A stretch of DNA of 64,000 nt from Candidatus Sulfopaludibacter sp. SbA3 (lineage in GTDB: Bacteria; Acidobacteriota; Terriglobia; Bryobacterales; Bryobacteraceae): contig CAMDCN010000007.1 of the NCBI GenBank assembly GCA_945890485.1, forward strand, positions 62,001 through 126,000, in the 5' to 3' direction. The notes beneath the pieces were generated by a model that had not been told where the DNA came from, searched no databases, and was given only the letters and a program-made list of their open reading frames with translations. The position numbers were made by a program, and so were the translations under genes. Numbering within the stretch: the stretch's first letter is position 1; each line of letters starts with the position of its first letter. Below, in pieces: positions 25,139 to 33,623 of this stretch.

Positions 25139-25914
25139 TGGCTCGGCAGTTGGTGGTGAATGCCGACGATTTCGGATTCACGCGAGACGTGAACGCCGGA
25201 ATTGTCGAGGCGCACCAGCGCGGCATTTTGACGGCGACGACGTTGATGGCAAATGGGGATGCCTTCGAGGACGCGGTACGGTTGGCGGGGGAGAACCCGA
25301 GTCTGGACGTGGGAGTCCACCTGGTGCTGGTGGGGATGCCCGGGTTGCCGGCGACGCTCACGGACTGTGTGACGGCGGTTTATAGCGGACAGATCGACGT
25401 GTACGCGGAGTTCGCCGGGCAGGTGAAGAAGATTTTGGCGGCGGGGATCCGGCCGACGCATCTGGACACGCATAAGCATACCCATCTGCTGCCGCCGGTG
25501 TTGCGGGCGGTTTGCACGGTGGCGGAGGAGTTTGGGATCGGCTGGGTTCGTTCTCCGGGAGATTTTCCTTTCTCGTATGGCAGGAAGGCGGCAGTGAGTA
25601 CCGTGATGCGGTGGCGGCAGCGGGCTATGCGCCGCACAATCGCGGAGGCGGGTCTGCGCACGACGGACGCGTTTACGGGCTTTGCCTGGACGGGAGCGTT
25701 TACGGAGAAAGAGTTAGTCAAGCTTATGCCGGCATTGCTGGAGGGCGTGACGGAGTTCATGTGTCATCCCGGGAAGCAGGGGGGCGAGTTGGAAGGGGCG
25801 AACACGCGGCTGAAGGGGAGCCGGGTTCAGGAGCTGCGGGCCCTGACGCACCCGGCGACGCGGGCGGCGGTGGAGGCGGCGGGAATACAATTGGTTCGTT
25901 TTCGGGAGTTGTGA
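25138..25914 (+). CDS. ChbG/YdjC-family carbohydrate deacetylase (HpnK-like)
   Basis: 258 aa, normal for the YdjC family. The metal site motif is LVVNADDFGFTRDVNAGI at the N-terminus with ligands completed by HLDTHKHTHLLPP near residue 105 and a C-terminal EFMCHPGK. Members deacetylate N-acetylated sugars; the HpnK subgroup is linked to hopanoid loci. Translational coupling to mlaD suggests a membrane-lipid role, possibly on a glycolipid or hopanoid carried by the Mla system, but this is inference. A chitooligosaccharide deacetylase remains possible. Confidence 0.82.
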   Translation: MARQLVVNADDFGFTRDVNAGIVEAHQRGILTATTLMANGDAFEDAVRLAGENPSLDVGVHLVLVGMPGLPATLTDCVTAVYSGQIDVYAEFAGQVKKILAAGIRPTHLDTHKHTHLLPPVLRAVCTVAEEFGIGWVRSPGDFPFSYGRKAAVSTVMRWRQRAMRRTIAEAGLRTTDAFTGFAWTGAFTEKELVKLMPALLEGVTEFMCHPGKQGGELEGANTRLKGSRVQELRALTHPATRAAVEAAGIQLVRFREL

Positions 25915-25918
25915 CGTG

Positions 25919-27946
25919 ATGAGGAATCTGCTGTTAATTGCACTATCGGTGATGACGATACCAACGACGCGCGTAGAAAACGTAGTGGAGACGCTGCACG
26001 GGGTCGAGGTGACCGACCCGTACCGGTGGCTGGAGAATCAGGAGGCGCCCGCGACACGGGAGTGGCTGGCGGCTCAGGAGAAGTATGCCCGGTCTTGGAT
26101 CGATGGGGCACCGCGGCGGATGGCGATTGAAAAGCGCGTCGACGAATTACTACGCGTGGAGACGGTGTCGTTCCCGACGGTGCGGAAGGAGCGGGTGTTC
26201 TACACGCGGCGGGCGCCGGAACAGAGCCAGCCGGTGCTGTACGTGCGCGATGGGCAGCGGGGCAAGGAGCGGCTGCTGGTGGACCCGAACGCGCGGGGCG
26301 GGAGCATTTCCGTGACGCTGTTGGCGGTGAGCCCCGACGGATCGGTGTTGGCTTATGGGCTACGGAAGGGCGGGGAGGACGAGACGGAAGTCCAGTTGCT
26401 GGACGTCGCCACGGGGAAGGACGTGGGGGCGCGGCTGCCCCGGGCGCGGTACATGGGCCTGGAGATTGGGCCGGACAACAGGACGATTTACGTTTCGAAG
26501 TTTGAGGAGAAGGGACCCGGGATCTACCGGCACCAGGACGGGCAAGCGCCGGAGCGGTTGTTTGGCGACGGGTTTACGGCGCAGAACATTATCGGCATCG
26601 ACTTGTCGCCGAGCGGAAAGCGACTGTTGTTGACGGTGCTGCTGGGATCGGCGGGCAGCAAAGACGAAGTCTATTTGATGGACCTTGGCTCGAAGCAGGT
26701 GACGACGATCAACAAGGACATTAACGCGCGATTCCGGGGGGCGTTTGCGGGCGAGGAGACGATCGTCTTCACGACGGATTGGAAGGCTCCGCGGCAACGC
26801 GTGGTGACGGTGCCGACGGCGGCGCCGGACCTGGCGAAGGCGAAGGAGATTGTGCCGGAGACGGAGTGGCAGTTGGAGGGCGCTTCGCTGGTGGGAGGGC
26901 GGATTGCGCTGCAGTATCTCGAGAACGTGCAATCGAAGGTGAAGTTTATCGACTTACAGGGCAAGTTAGTGCGGGAGATGGCGGCCCCGGGCTTGGGGAC
27001 AGCGTCCAATGTATTTGGTGAGTGGACGAACGACGCGGCGTATTTGAGCTATAACTCGTTCTATCAGCCGAACACGATCTATTCGTACTCGGTAAGCAAA
27101 GGGACGCAGACGGAGTTTGCGCGGGAGCGGGCGCCGATTGAGCGGCTGGACGTAAAGGTGGAGCAGGTTTGGTATACGTCCAAGGACGGGACGAAGGTGC
27201 CGATGTTTCTGGCGCACCGGCGGGACCGGAAGCTGGACGGCAACAACCCGACGCTATTGACGGGGTACGGGGGATTTACGTTGACGATGACGCCGGCGTT
27301 TTCGGCGATGGCGGCGTGGTGGATTGAGCATGGAGGGGTGATTGCGCTGCCGAATTTGCGGGGCGGCAGTGAGTTTGGAGAGGCGTGGCATCAGGGAGGG
27401 ATGCTGGATAAGAAGCAGAACACGTTTGACGATTTCATTGGGGCGGCGGAGTGGTTGATTGCGAAGCGGTATACGCGGCCGGAGAAGTTAGCGATCCGGG
27501 GCGGGTCGAACGGGGGATTGTTAGTAGGGGCGGCGATGACGCAGCGGCCGGAGTTGTTTGGGGTGGTGAGTTGCGCGGTGCCGTTGCTGGATATGGTGCG
27601 GTATCACTTATTCAAGGTGGCGCGTTTTTGGGTGCCGGAGTATGGGTCGTCGGAGGATGCGGCGCAGTTTCGGACGATTTTGGCCTATTCGCCGTATCAG
27701 AAGGTGAAGGATGGGGTGAAGTATCCGGCGACGATTTTGATTACGGGGGATTCGGATACGCGGGTGGATCCGTTGCATGCGCGGAAGATGGCGGCGCGGT
27801 TGCAGGCAGCGACGGGTTCGGGGAAGCCGGTGATTTTGCACTATGACACGGAGGGGGGGCATACGCAGGGGTTGCCGTTGGGGAAGCGGGTGCGGAATTT
27901 GGCGGATGAGTTGGCGTTTGTGACGCAGCAGTTGGGTTGGGAGTAG
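25919..27946 (+). CDS. Prolyl oligopeptidase (S9A family), probably exported
   Basis: 675 aa from ATG 25919 (a GTG lies one codon upstream). Cleaves peptides after proline. A short hydrophobic N-terminus (NLLLIALSVMTIPTT) could be a signal. The propeller domain follows VEVTDPYRWLENQEAPATREWL. The catalytic triad is Ser in GGSNGGLLVG near 530, Asp in GDSDTRVDPLHARK, and His in EGGHTQGLP near 655. It starts four bases after the ChbG gene stop and may share its transcript. The plus strand is very G-rich here. A hairpin related to the mosaic repeat follows its stop. Confidence 0.9.
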   Translation: MRNLLLIALSVMTIPTTRVENVVETLHGVEVTDPYRWLENQEAPATREWLAAQEKYARSWIDGAPRRMAIEKRVDELLRVETVSFPTVRKERVFYTRRAPEQSQPVLYVRDGQRGKERLLVDPNARGGSISVTLLAVSPDGSVLAYGLRKGGEDETEVQLLDVATGKDVGARLPRARYMGLEIGPDNRTIYVSKFEEKGPGIYRHQDGQAPERLFGDGFTAQNIIGIDLSPSGKRLLLTVLLGSAGSKDEVYLMDLGSKQVTTINKDINARFRGAFAGEETIVFTTDWKAPRQRVVTVPTAAPDLAKAKEIVPETEWQLEGASLVGGRIALQYLENVQSKVKFIDLQGKLVREMAAPGLGTASNVFGEWTNDAAYLSYNSFYQPNTIYSYSVSKGTQTEFARERAPIERLDVKVEQVWYTSKDGTKVPMFLAHRRDRKLDGNNPTLLTGYGGFTLTMTPAFSAMAAWWIEHGGVIALPNLRGGSEFGEAWHQGGMLDKKQNTFDDFIGAAEWLIAKRYTRPEKLAIRGGSNGGLLVGAAMTQRPELFGVVSCAVPLLDMVRYHLFKVARFWVPEYGSSEDAAQFRTILAYSPYQKVKDGVKYPATILITGDSDTRVDPLHARKMAARLQAATGSGKPVILHYDTEGGHTQGLPLGKRVRNLADELAFVTQQLGWE

Positions 27947-27956
27947 GGATTGTGGC

Positions 27957-28000
27957 GGCGGTGGCGCGGGGCCCGATGCCCCGCGACGCCGCGGCGGGGG
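27957..28000 (-). repeat. Solitary copy of mosaic hairpin module A
   Basis: Just after the prolyl oligopeptidase stop, the minus strand has CGCGGGGC-ATCGG-GCCCCGCG (27985-27965), an 8-bp perfect stem with a 5-base loop, flanked by CCGCCGCGGC on one side and CACCGCC on the other. The copies in the 19.7-21.46 kb mosaic have the same order (CCGCCGCGGC, GGGGC-ATCGA-GCCCC, then CACCGCC). It could also serve as a transcript 3' end, though no T-run follows. Confidence 0.55.
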
Positions 28001-28008
28001 TGGGGTTC

Positions 28009-28228
28009 TCAGCGGAAGCGAGTCACGCCCCTGACTTCCGCATCTTCGAACGTCCGGAGAGACGCGGCCAAAGCATTGGCCAGGTCCCTCACCGGACCAC
28101 GCAGGCGACCAATCCAGAGGCCTTCCCTCAGCCGTGGTGGCGATTTGGGCGACCCATGTAGCCACGGACGCAGCCTCCTGCTCAGGCAGGGAGTCGATGA
28201 GTTCCGTGATGGGGGTTGATGGGGGCAC
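28009..28228 (-). pseudogene. Frameshifted small gene downstream of brnTA
   Basis: A GTG at 28228 opens PPSTPITELIDSLPEQEAASVATWVAQIATTAEGRPLDW; skipping one base after that Trp codon (near 28108) continues as RLRGPVRDLANALAASLRTFEDAEVRG and ends at a TGA at 28009. The joined product would be about 72 residues, helical, and without stops. Neither frame alone makes a sensible protein of that length. It follows brnA by 42 bases on the same strand. No function is known. Confidence 0.4.
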
Positions 28229-28270
28229 GGGGTCGAATGGATTGAGGAATTTCGGAACAGCAGATGGGAG

Positions 28271-28561
28271 CTATCCCTGCTGTGCCTCCATGTAGGTTCG
28301 CAGGACTGCATTAATCCTGGTCTGGTATCCCTTCTGCTTCCGGAGCCACTCGAGGAGATCCGCGTCGAGGCGGATCGTTACAGTCTGTTTGGGCCGAGGA
28401 AGGACTACTTTGGCGCCCTTCCAGAAGCCAGCATCTGTGGGGATGACTTCCGGGTCGGTGTCCAGTGCCGCTCGGATCTGCGCATCAGTCAGAGAGCGGA
28501 AACGGTCCCAGTCGGTTCCGGTCGGCTTAGCTGAAGATTTCCTAATAGGCTTTTCTTTCAT
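28271..28561 (-). CDS. brnA: BrnA-type antitoxin
   Basis: 96 aa from the ATG at 28561. The C-terminal ribbon-helix-helix TVTIRLDADLLEWLRKQKGYQTRINAVLRTYMEAQ is the BrnA/CopG-like DNA-binding domain (about residues 56-92). The N-terminal half, with DWDRFRSLTDAQIRAALDTDPEVIPTD, would bind the toxin. It overlaps brnT by 20 bases, the standard toxin-first order. It neutralises BrnT and, with it, represses the operon in characterised systems. Confidence 0.87.
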   Translation of the reverse strand: MKEKPIRKSSAKPTGTDWDRFRSLTDAQIRAALDTDPEVIPTDAGFWKGAKVVLPRPKQTVTIRLDADLLEWLRKQKGYQTRINAVLRTYMEAQQG

Positions 28562-28802
28562 TGCGTTCTGCTCTCCAGGCTGAAATGATCCGGCGTATTT
28601 CACCGGCTGTCTCGGTGTAAATGACCTCAACCTCGAATCCGTTTACAAGACCGATCGCGTAGGTCCAGACCTCTCCGTAGTCGGTTCGGTCGTCAATCTG
28701 TTCGAGCGTTGGACCGTCGAAAATCTTGACTGCGTCTTCAAAGGCGATGGAGTGTTTCGCGATGTTCGCCCGATTCTTTTTGGGATCCCAGACGAACTTC
28801 AT
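28542..28802 (-). CDS. brnT: BrnT-type ribonuclease toxin
   Basis: 86 aa from the ATG at 28802. MKFVWDPKKNRANIAKHSIAFEDAVKIFDGP and the closing RIISAWRAERNERKAY are the BrnT signature; the family has a RelE-like RNase fold. The frame can be read further upstream, but the extra 83 codons have no family match and lack a ribosome site. Together with brnA it makes a type II toxin-antitoxin operon. Codon usage is less GC-rich than the flanking genes, consistent with acquisition. Confidence 0.87.
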   Translation of the reverse strand: MKFVWDPKKNRANIAKHSIAFEDAVKIFDGPTLEQIDDRTDYGEVWTYAIGLVNGFEVEVIYTETAGEIRRIISAWRAERNERKAY

Positions 28803-28807
28803 TGCTG

Positions 28808-28822
28808 TACATACATTATGTA
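28808..28822. promoter_or_regulatory. Candidate BrnTA operator palindrome
   Basis: TACAT-ACATT-ATGTA lies 6 bases upstream of the brnT start, in an AT-rich patch. A ribbon-helix-helix antitoxin would be expected to bind such a repeat for autoregulation. Found by eye; no measured site is claimed. Confidence 0.4.
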
Positions 28823-28929
28823 GTGACGGTCTACAGAGCGCAAGGCCCTCGTTCCGCCTTGATCGACGGCACAATCTGCTCCAAACGCAATGACCTGCCT
28901 TAAGCTGGAGCGATGACTTACCTGGAACG

Positions 28930-29646
28930 ATGGAACCAGTTCGAGATGAAATTGGGACTTTCCGAGACACCTTTGAGTCCCAACTTCCTCCAGCGGCGCG
29001 AGATCGAATATCGAGCGCATTAGAGACGTATTTAGGTGCGTTCAGCACCAAGAATAATCCTGAAAGCGTACAGGCGTTGATCGTCAGGCTCGTAGCGTTC
29101 GAAGCCGAATTTTCTTATCTTCTGCAGGACCGACAGGTGACGATTCGGCGCCTATCCGAGCGGGCTTTCCTTCACCTCCAGCGCTCTATTGCCGCAGACC
29201 CGGAGATCAGAGCAAAGTGGCAGGCCGCCTTCAAACGTGAGACCGATTTAGAAAAGCTTGGCTCGGCGCACCTGTTACTCCACGGAATTTGGGCATTCAA
29301 AGCGGATGCTGGTGCACGTGCGGATTTGATCTTCGGTGAGCGCATCGAGACGTATGCAGAGGAACTGGGTACTGCTTCTGGATTGGTATTGACCGAGGGG
29401 AAGAAGGCAACGAAGGCCTCCGAGGTGGACAGCAAGTTCGACGAGGCAAAACGTCAAACGCAATCGTATTCACAGGGGCCGCTGGCAGGGATCGAATTGA
29501 CGACTTATCGATACTTGGTCGTGGTCACCGACAAGCAGGCCCGCAACTCCCGGGATGAGGTCGTAGATGGAATTACCTATCGCCATATCAATATCGCGGT
29601 CAACCCGGATATGCCCTCCGTGGCAGCGAGAAACAGGGCACAATAG
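28930..29646 (+). CDS. Probable PD-(D/E)XK-fold protein of unknown role
   Basis: 238 aa. The N-terminal 110 residues are helical. Residues 125-205 fit a PD-(D/E)XK nuclease core: Asp in GARADLIFGE, then a strand LVLTEGKKAT with Glu-x-Lys, a helix with a Gln-x3-Tyr pattern (AKRQTQSYSQG), then the strand YRYLVVVTDKQ. This is pattern recognition, not a family assignment. It diverges from brnTA (127 bases between starts) and has similarly low GC third positions. A second plus frame near 28913 also reads plausibly for 36 codons, so the start is uncertain. OsmC follows by 3 bases. Confidence 0.55.
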   Translation: MEPVRDEIGTFRDTFESQLPPAARDRISSALETYLGAFSTKNNPESVQALIVRLVAFEAEFSYLLQDRQVTIRRLSERAFLHLQRSIAADPEIRAKWQAAFKRETDLEKLGSAHLLLHGIWAFKADAGARADLIFGERIETYAEELGTASGLVLTEGKKATKASEVDSKFDEAKRQTQSYSQGPLAGIELTTYRYLVVVTDKQARNSRDEVVDGITYRHINIAVNPDMPSVAARNRAQ

Positions 29647-29649
29647 GGC

Positions 29650-30075
29650 ATGATCACCAGAAAGTCAGAAGCGGAATGGAGTGGCGGCCTGAAAGATGGC
29701 GTCGGACGGATTAAGTTCGGGAGCGGGGCCTACGAAGGACCCTATAACTTTTCCTCCCGGTTCGAAGGCGGGGCCGCAACCAACCCCGAAGAACTCCTCG
29801 GCGCTTCCCACGCCGGTTGCTTCTCCATGGCGTTCTCCCTCTTCCTCGGCATGGCTAACTTCACAGCCACCCGCATCCATACCACCGCCGCCGTCAAACT
29901 CGAACAGGTCAACGGCGGGTTCGATATCACCCTCATCAACCTCACCGTCGAGGCGTCCATCCCCGGCATCAGCGAGGCTCAGTTCCAGGAACTCGCCAAA
30001 CAAGCCAAAGATAACTGCCCGATCTCCAAAGCCCTCGGCGCCGTCCCCATTCACATGACCGCCAAACTCGTCTAA
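29650..30075 (+). CDS. osmC: OsmC/Ohr-family peroxiredoxin
   Basis: 141 aa, standard length. OsmC proteins reduce organic hydroperoxides using two Cys. Both are present: Cys in [12 protein letters not shown] near residue 57 and Cys in [10 protein letters not shown] near 124. The N-terminal [24 protein letters not shown] and [13 protein letters not shown] are characteristic of OsmC rather than Ohr. The plus strand turns locally C-rich here compared with its G-rich flanks. The stop overlaps the convergent carboxyltransferase stop by 4 bases. Confidence 0.92.
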   Translation: MITRKSEAEWSGGLKDGVGRIKFGSGAYEGPYNFSSRFEGGAATNPEELLGASHAGCFSMAFSLFLGMANFTATRIHTTAAVKLEQVNGGFDITLINLTVEASIPGISEAQFQELAKQAKDNCPISKALGAVPIHMTAKLV

Positions 30076-31601
30076 AGCGGGATGTTGCCGTGCTTCTTGC
30101 GCGGCGTCGCTACTTTCTTGTTCTCTAACATGCGCAACCCGCGGATCAGCTTTCCGCGGGTCTCGCGCGGCTCAATCACCGCATCGATAAATCCGTTCTC
30201 TGCCGCCACAAACGGCGTCGCAAAACGCTCGTTGTAATCGTCAATCCTCGCCTGCCGGCCAGCCGGATTGTCGCGGCGCGACATGATGTTCACCGCTCCC
30301 TCCGCGCCCATTACCGCAATCTCCGCGGACGGCCAGGCGAAGTTCAGGTCCGTTCGCAGATGCTTTGAGCCCATCACGCAGTACGCACCACCGTAAGCCT
30401 TTCGCGTGATCACGGTGATCTTCGGGACCGTCGCTTCGGCATAGGCGTAGAGCAACTTCGCTCCGTGTTTGATGATGCCTCCCCACTCCTGCTCGGTGCC
30501 GGGGAGGAAGCCGGGCACATCCTCAAACGTAATGATCGGGATGTTAAACGCATCGCAGAAGCGGACGAAGCGCGCCGCTTTGATCGACGAATTGATATCC
30601 AAGCAGCCGGCCAAGACGGCGGGCTGGTTGGCGACGATGCCGACGCTGCGGCCGTGGAGCCGGGCCAAACCAATCACGATATTCGCAGCGAAGTGCTCGT
30701 GGACTTCGAGGAACTCGCCGTCGTCGACCGTCAGGCGGATCGCGTCCTTGATGTCATAGGGTTGGTTGGAGGCGGCGGGGACTAGTGAATCGAGTTCGGG
30801 GGCGGCGCGGTCGATGGGATCGGTCGAGGAGAGCTGGGGCGGGTCCTCCGCATTGTTTTGCGGGAGGTAACGGAGAAGTTCGCGGATGTGAGCGAGGCAC
30901 TCCTGATCGGACGGCGCGAGGAAGTGCGCAACGCCGGAGCGGGAGTTGTGGGTCTGGGCTCCGCCGAGGTCTTCCTTCGAGACGTCCTCGTGCGTTACCG
31001 TCTTGATAACGTCGGGGCCGGTGACGAACATGTGGCTCGTGTGATCGACCATGAAGACGAAGTCGGTCAGCGCCGGCGAATAGACGGCTCCGCCGGCGCA
31101 GGGGCCCATGATGGCGGAGATCTGCGGGATGACTCCGGAGGCGATGGTGTTGCGGAGGAAGATATCGGCGTAGCCGCCGAGAGACAGGACGCCCTCCTGG
31201 ATGCGGGCGCCGCCGGAATCGTTCAGGCCGATGACGGGGGCTCCGTTCTGCAAGGCCATGTCCATGATCTTGCAGATCTTTTGGGCGTTAGTGGCGGAGA
31301 GGGAGCCGCCGAAGACGGTGAAGTCCTGGGCGAAGACGTAGGCGAGGCGGCCGTGGATGAGGCCGTAGCCGGTGACGAAGCCGTCGCCGTCGATGAGCTG
31401 CGTGTCCATGCCGAAGTCGCGGCAGCGGTGGCGGACGAGTTGGTCGAGTTCCTCGAAGGTATCGGGGTCGAGGAGGAGATTGACGCGCTCGCGGGCGGAG
31501 AGTTTGCCTTCGGCGTGCTGGCGGGCTTGGCGCTGGGGGCCGCCTCCGGCGAGGGCGGCGGATTGGCGGCGGCGGAGTTCGGCGACTCGATCGAGTGGCA
31601 T
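30072..31601 (-). CDS. Acyl-CoA carboxylase carboxyltransferase (beta) subunit
   Basis: 509 aa from the ATG at 31601, the usual length (about 510-520). It transfers CO2 from carboxybiotin to propionyl-, acetyl- or another acyl-CoA. N-terminal [21 protein letters not shown], then [41 protein letters not shown] and [16 protein letters not shown] are typical; C-terminal [39 protein letters not shown] is the second crotonase half. The frame can be read upstream for 128 codons, but that part is a shadow of the overlapping PdxA2 gene. Biotin carboxylase and carrier are not in the window, so the partner lies elsewhere. Confidence 0.9.
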   Translation of the reverse strand: MPLDRVAELRRRQSAALAGGGPQRQARQHAEGKLSARERVNLLLDPDTFEELDQLVRHRCRDFGMDTQLIDGDGFVTGYGLIHGRLAYVFAQDFTVFGGSLSATNAQKICKIMDMALQNGAPVIGLNDSGGARIQEGVLSLGGYADIFLRNTIASGVIPQISAIMGPCAGGAVYSPALTDFVFMVDHTSHMFVTGPDVIKTVTHEDVSKEDLGGAQTHNSRSGVAHFLAPSDQECLAHIRELLRYLPQNNAEDPPQLSSTDPIDRAAPELDSLVPAASNQPYDIKDAIRLTVDDGEFLEVHEHFAANIVIGLARLHGRSVGIVANQPAVLAGCLDINSSIKAARFVRFCDAFNIPIITFEDVPGFLPGTEQEWGGIIKHGAKLLYAYAEATVPKITVITRKAYGGAYCVMGSKHLRTDLNFAWPSAEIAVMGAEGAVNIMSRRDNPAGRQARIDDYNERFATPFVAAENGFIDAVIEPRETRGKLIRGLRMLENKKVATPRKKHGNIPL

Positions 31602-31608
31602 GAAACGA

Positions 31609-32589
31609 TCAGGGTAACACTGCGAGGCGGACGGCCATATCGAGCGCGGCTTCGAAGCTGCGCGTGGAGGCTTGGCCTTTCCAGGCGATGTCGAAGGCGG
31701 TGCCGTGGTCGACGGAGGTGCGGATGATGGGCAGGCCGAGGGCGATGTTGACGCCGCCTTCAAAGTCCAGGAGTTTGGACGGGATGTGGCCTTGGTCGTG
31801 ATACATGCAGACGATAGCGTCGAACTTCTGGCGGCGGACGGCGAGGTAGAAGAGCGTATCGGGGGGGAAGGGGCCGTCGACGTTCCAGCCTTGGGCTTGG
31901 GCCCACTGGACCGCGGGGCGAATCTCGTCGATCTCTTCGCGGCCGAAGAGGCCGTTTTCGCCGGCGTGGGGATTGAGGCCGGCAACGGCGACTCGGGCGT
32001 TGGGTTTGAGGCGGCGGACGGCGTGCCAGGTGAGTTCGAGGATGGTTTGGATGCGGGGTTGGCGGCAGCGTTCGATGGCTTCGCGGAGCGAGCAGTGGGT
32101 GGAAACGTGGGTGACGATCAAGTCCGGGGAGGCTAGCATGATGGTCACGTCGTCGCTGCCGCAGAGTTCGCCAATGAGTTCGGTGTGGCCGGTGAAGTGG
32201 GGGTCGGAGAGCTGGGTGGCCTCCTTGTTCATGGGGAGGGTGACGAAGGCGGCGATGTCGCCGGCGAGGGCGGCACGGGTGGCGCGGATGACGTATTCGC
32301 GGGCGGCGAGGCCGGACTGGGCGTTGATTTTGCCGGGGGTGAGATCGGAGGGCTGCAGGAGTTGGGCGTCGATGATGTTGACGGGGCCGGGCGTGTAGTC
32401 AGCCGGGGTGGCGATGGGGCGTAGGGTGAGGCCGAGGTTTAACTGCTCGTTGAGTTTGGCGAGGGGGGCGAGATCGCCGTAGACGATGTAGGGGACGGGG
32501 ATGCGGCCGCCGTGGGCGGCGAGGAGGAGAATTTCGGGTCCGACGCCGGAGGAGTCGCCCATGGTGATGCCGAAGAGGGGGGAGTTCAT
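31609..32589 (-). CDS. pdxA2: PdxA2-like 4-phospho-D-threonate (4-hydroxythreonine-4-phosphate type) dehydrogenase
   Basis: 326 aa from the ATG at 32589. PdxA-fold metal-dependent dehydrogenase: N-terminal [15 protein letters not shown], the His in [14 protein letters not shown], and [44 protein letters not shown]. It overlaps the DUF1537 kinase gene by 4 bases. In characterised systems that pairing catabolises D-threonate or D-erythronate: the kinase makes the 4-phosphate and PdxA2 oxidises it with decarboxylation to dihydroxyacetone phosphate. True pyridoxine PdxA is not excluded, but the kinase neighbour argues for PdxA2. Confidence 0.82.
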   Translation of the reverse strand: MNSPLFGITMGDSSGVGPEILLLAAHGGRIPVPYIVYGDLAPLAKLNEQLNLGLTLRPIATPADYTPGPVNIIDAQLLQPSDLTPGKINAQSGLAAREYVIRATRAALAGDIAAFVTLPMNKEATQLSDPHFTGHTELIGELCGSDDVTIMLASPDLIVTHVSTHCSLREAIERCRQPRIQTILELTWHAVRRLKPNARVAVAGLNPHAGENGLFGREEIDEIRPAVQWAQAQGWNVDGPFPPDTLFYLAVRRQKFDAIVCMYHDQGHIPSKLLDFEGGVNIALGLPIIRTSVDHGTAFDIAWKGQASTRSFEAALDMAVRLAVLP

Positions 32590-33602
32590 TCGAAGATTTC
32601 CTTTACCTGTTGTACCAGCGTAGGGGCGCCGAAGCCGCCGGCTTTGGTGACGAAAGTGAGCGAGGACTGGGGAGATTGGCAGGCGGCGATGCCGGGGAGG
32701 AGTTCGGGGAGGGGATGGAGTTCGGTGATGCCGAGGGCTTGCCAGAGAGCGCGGGCGGTGTCGCCTCCCATGATGAGGACGCCATCGGGGCGGTGTTGGG
32801 CGATGTGGTCGCGGGCTTGGGCAGCGAGTTCGGTGGCGGCGGATTCGGGGTTGGCGCGTTCGAGGGGAGTGGCCAGGACGGGGCTTTCCGAAAGCGCGGC
32901 TTGGCGACGAGATTGCGGATGGAGGCTGCCGCAGAGGACGAGCCACGACTTGAGCTTGGGGCGCGGGGCGGGAGGTTGGGCGGGGAAAGCGAATAGGCGG
33001 GCCCAGTGGGGGAGGAAGCCGGCGGGTCCGGCCAGGGTTGGGATGATGGAAAGCGATTCGAGGGCGGTGGCCCAGTTGGCGAGGTCAGCTTCTGTCGTGG
33101 CGTCGCCGATGGCGAGTGGGGGTAGGGGTTCGGCGAGTTGGTTCGGGTGAGTTAGGAGTTTGGCGCTGGGGAGCAGGTCGAGCAGGTTCGACGAACAGAC
33201 GGGTTGGCGGGGGTCGGCGGCGAATTCAGTGAGATGGACGGGGGTGCCGTGGACGGAGAGGATGCCGGCTTCGACGGTGCGGCCGACGGCGGGATAGGCG
33301 GGAAGGTACAAGACGGGCGCGGGGAGGGCGAGGAGTTCGGCGGCGATGTTGCCGCGGAGGGTGGAGTCCGTCTTCTTGTAGAGGGGGCGGCGGGCGGCCC
33401 AGGATTGGATGAGGGCGCGGGCTTGGGCGGGGGTGGCGTGGCGGGTATTGGTGTCGACGACGAGAACGCCATCCGGTAGGGTTCCGGGATGAGGAGCCAA
33501 CGTGACGGTGGCGGCGAGGCCGAGCGTGGCGAGGAGGGAGCCGCATTCTAGGGCGCCGGTGGCGTCATCGGCTAGGACGACGCCTTGCGCGTGGGGAGAC
33601 AT
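32586..33602 (-). CDS. Four-carbon acid sugar kinase (DUF1537 family, DtnK-like)
   Basis: 338 aa, shorter than the roughly 420 aa usual for the family. N-terminal GVVLADDATGALECGSLLA and YKKTDSTLRGNIAAEL match the substrate domain; the C-terminal nucleotide domain has VLIMGGDTARALWQAL and the closing TKAGGFGAP. It phosphorylates four-carbon sugar acids such as D-threonate. The start ATG lies 21 bases after the stop of the upstream outer-membrane-type gene. The missing length appears to be in the linker between domains rather than in motifs, so activity is plausible. Confidence 0.82.
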   Translation of the reverse strand: MSPHAQGVVLADDATGALECGSLLATLGLAATVTLAPHPGTLPDGVLVVDTNTRHATPAQARALIQSWAARRPLYKKTDSTLRGNIAAELLALPAPVLYLPAYPAVGRTVEAGILSVHGTPVHLTEFAADPRQPVCSSNLLDLLPSAKLLTHPNQLAEPLPPLAIGDATTEADLANWATALESLSIIPTLAGPAGFLPHWARLFAFPAQPPAPRPKLKSWLVLCGSLHPQSRRQAALSESPVLATPLERANPESAATELAAQARDHIAQHRPDGVLIMGGDTARALWQALGITELHPLPELLPGIAACQSPQSSLTFVTKAGGFGAPTLVQQVKEIFE

Positions 33603-33623
33603 TCCGTTGATTGTTCCACGCGG

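Noticed and set aside
28913-29023. Alternative 36-codon frame (MTYLERWNQFEMKLGLSE...) at the start of the PD-(D/E)XK-like gene
   Set aside because: It ends quickly in a stop and the overlapping frame is continuous for 238 codons; kept only as a doubt about the true start.
30858-31727. 289-codon plus-strand frame opposite the carboxyltransferase
   Set aside because: Gly/Ala/Val/Asp-rich antisense shadow; the minus-strand gene is unmistakable.
31602-31985. N-terminal extension of the carboxyltransferase
   Set aside because: Ser/Pro/Arg-rich text lying over the pdxA2 gene in another frame; family proteins begin near the ATG at 31601.
32590-32946. N-terminal extension of the PdxA2-like protein
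   Set aside because: Overlaps the DUF1537 kinase gene in another frame and is Arg/Pro/His low-complexity.
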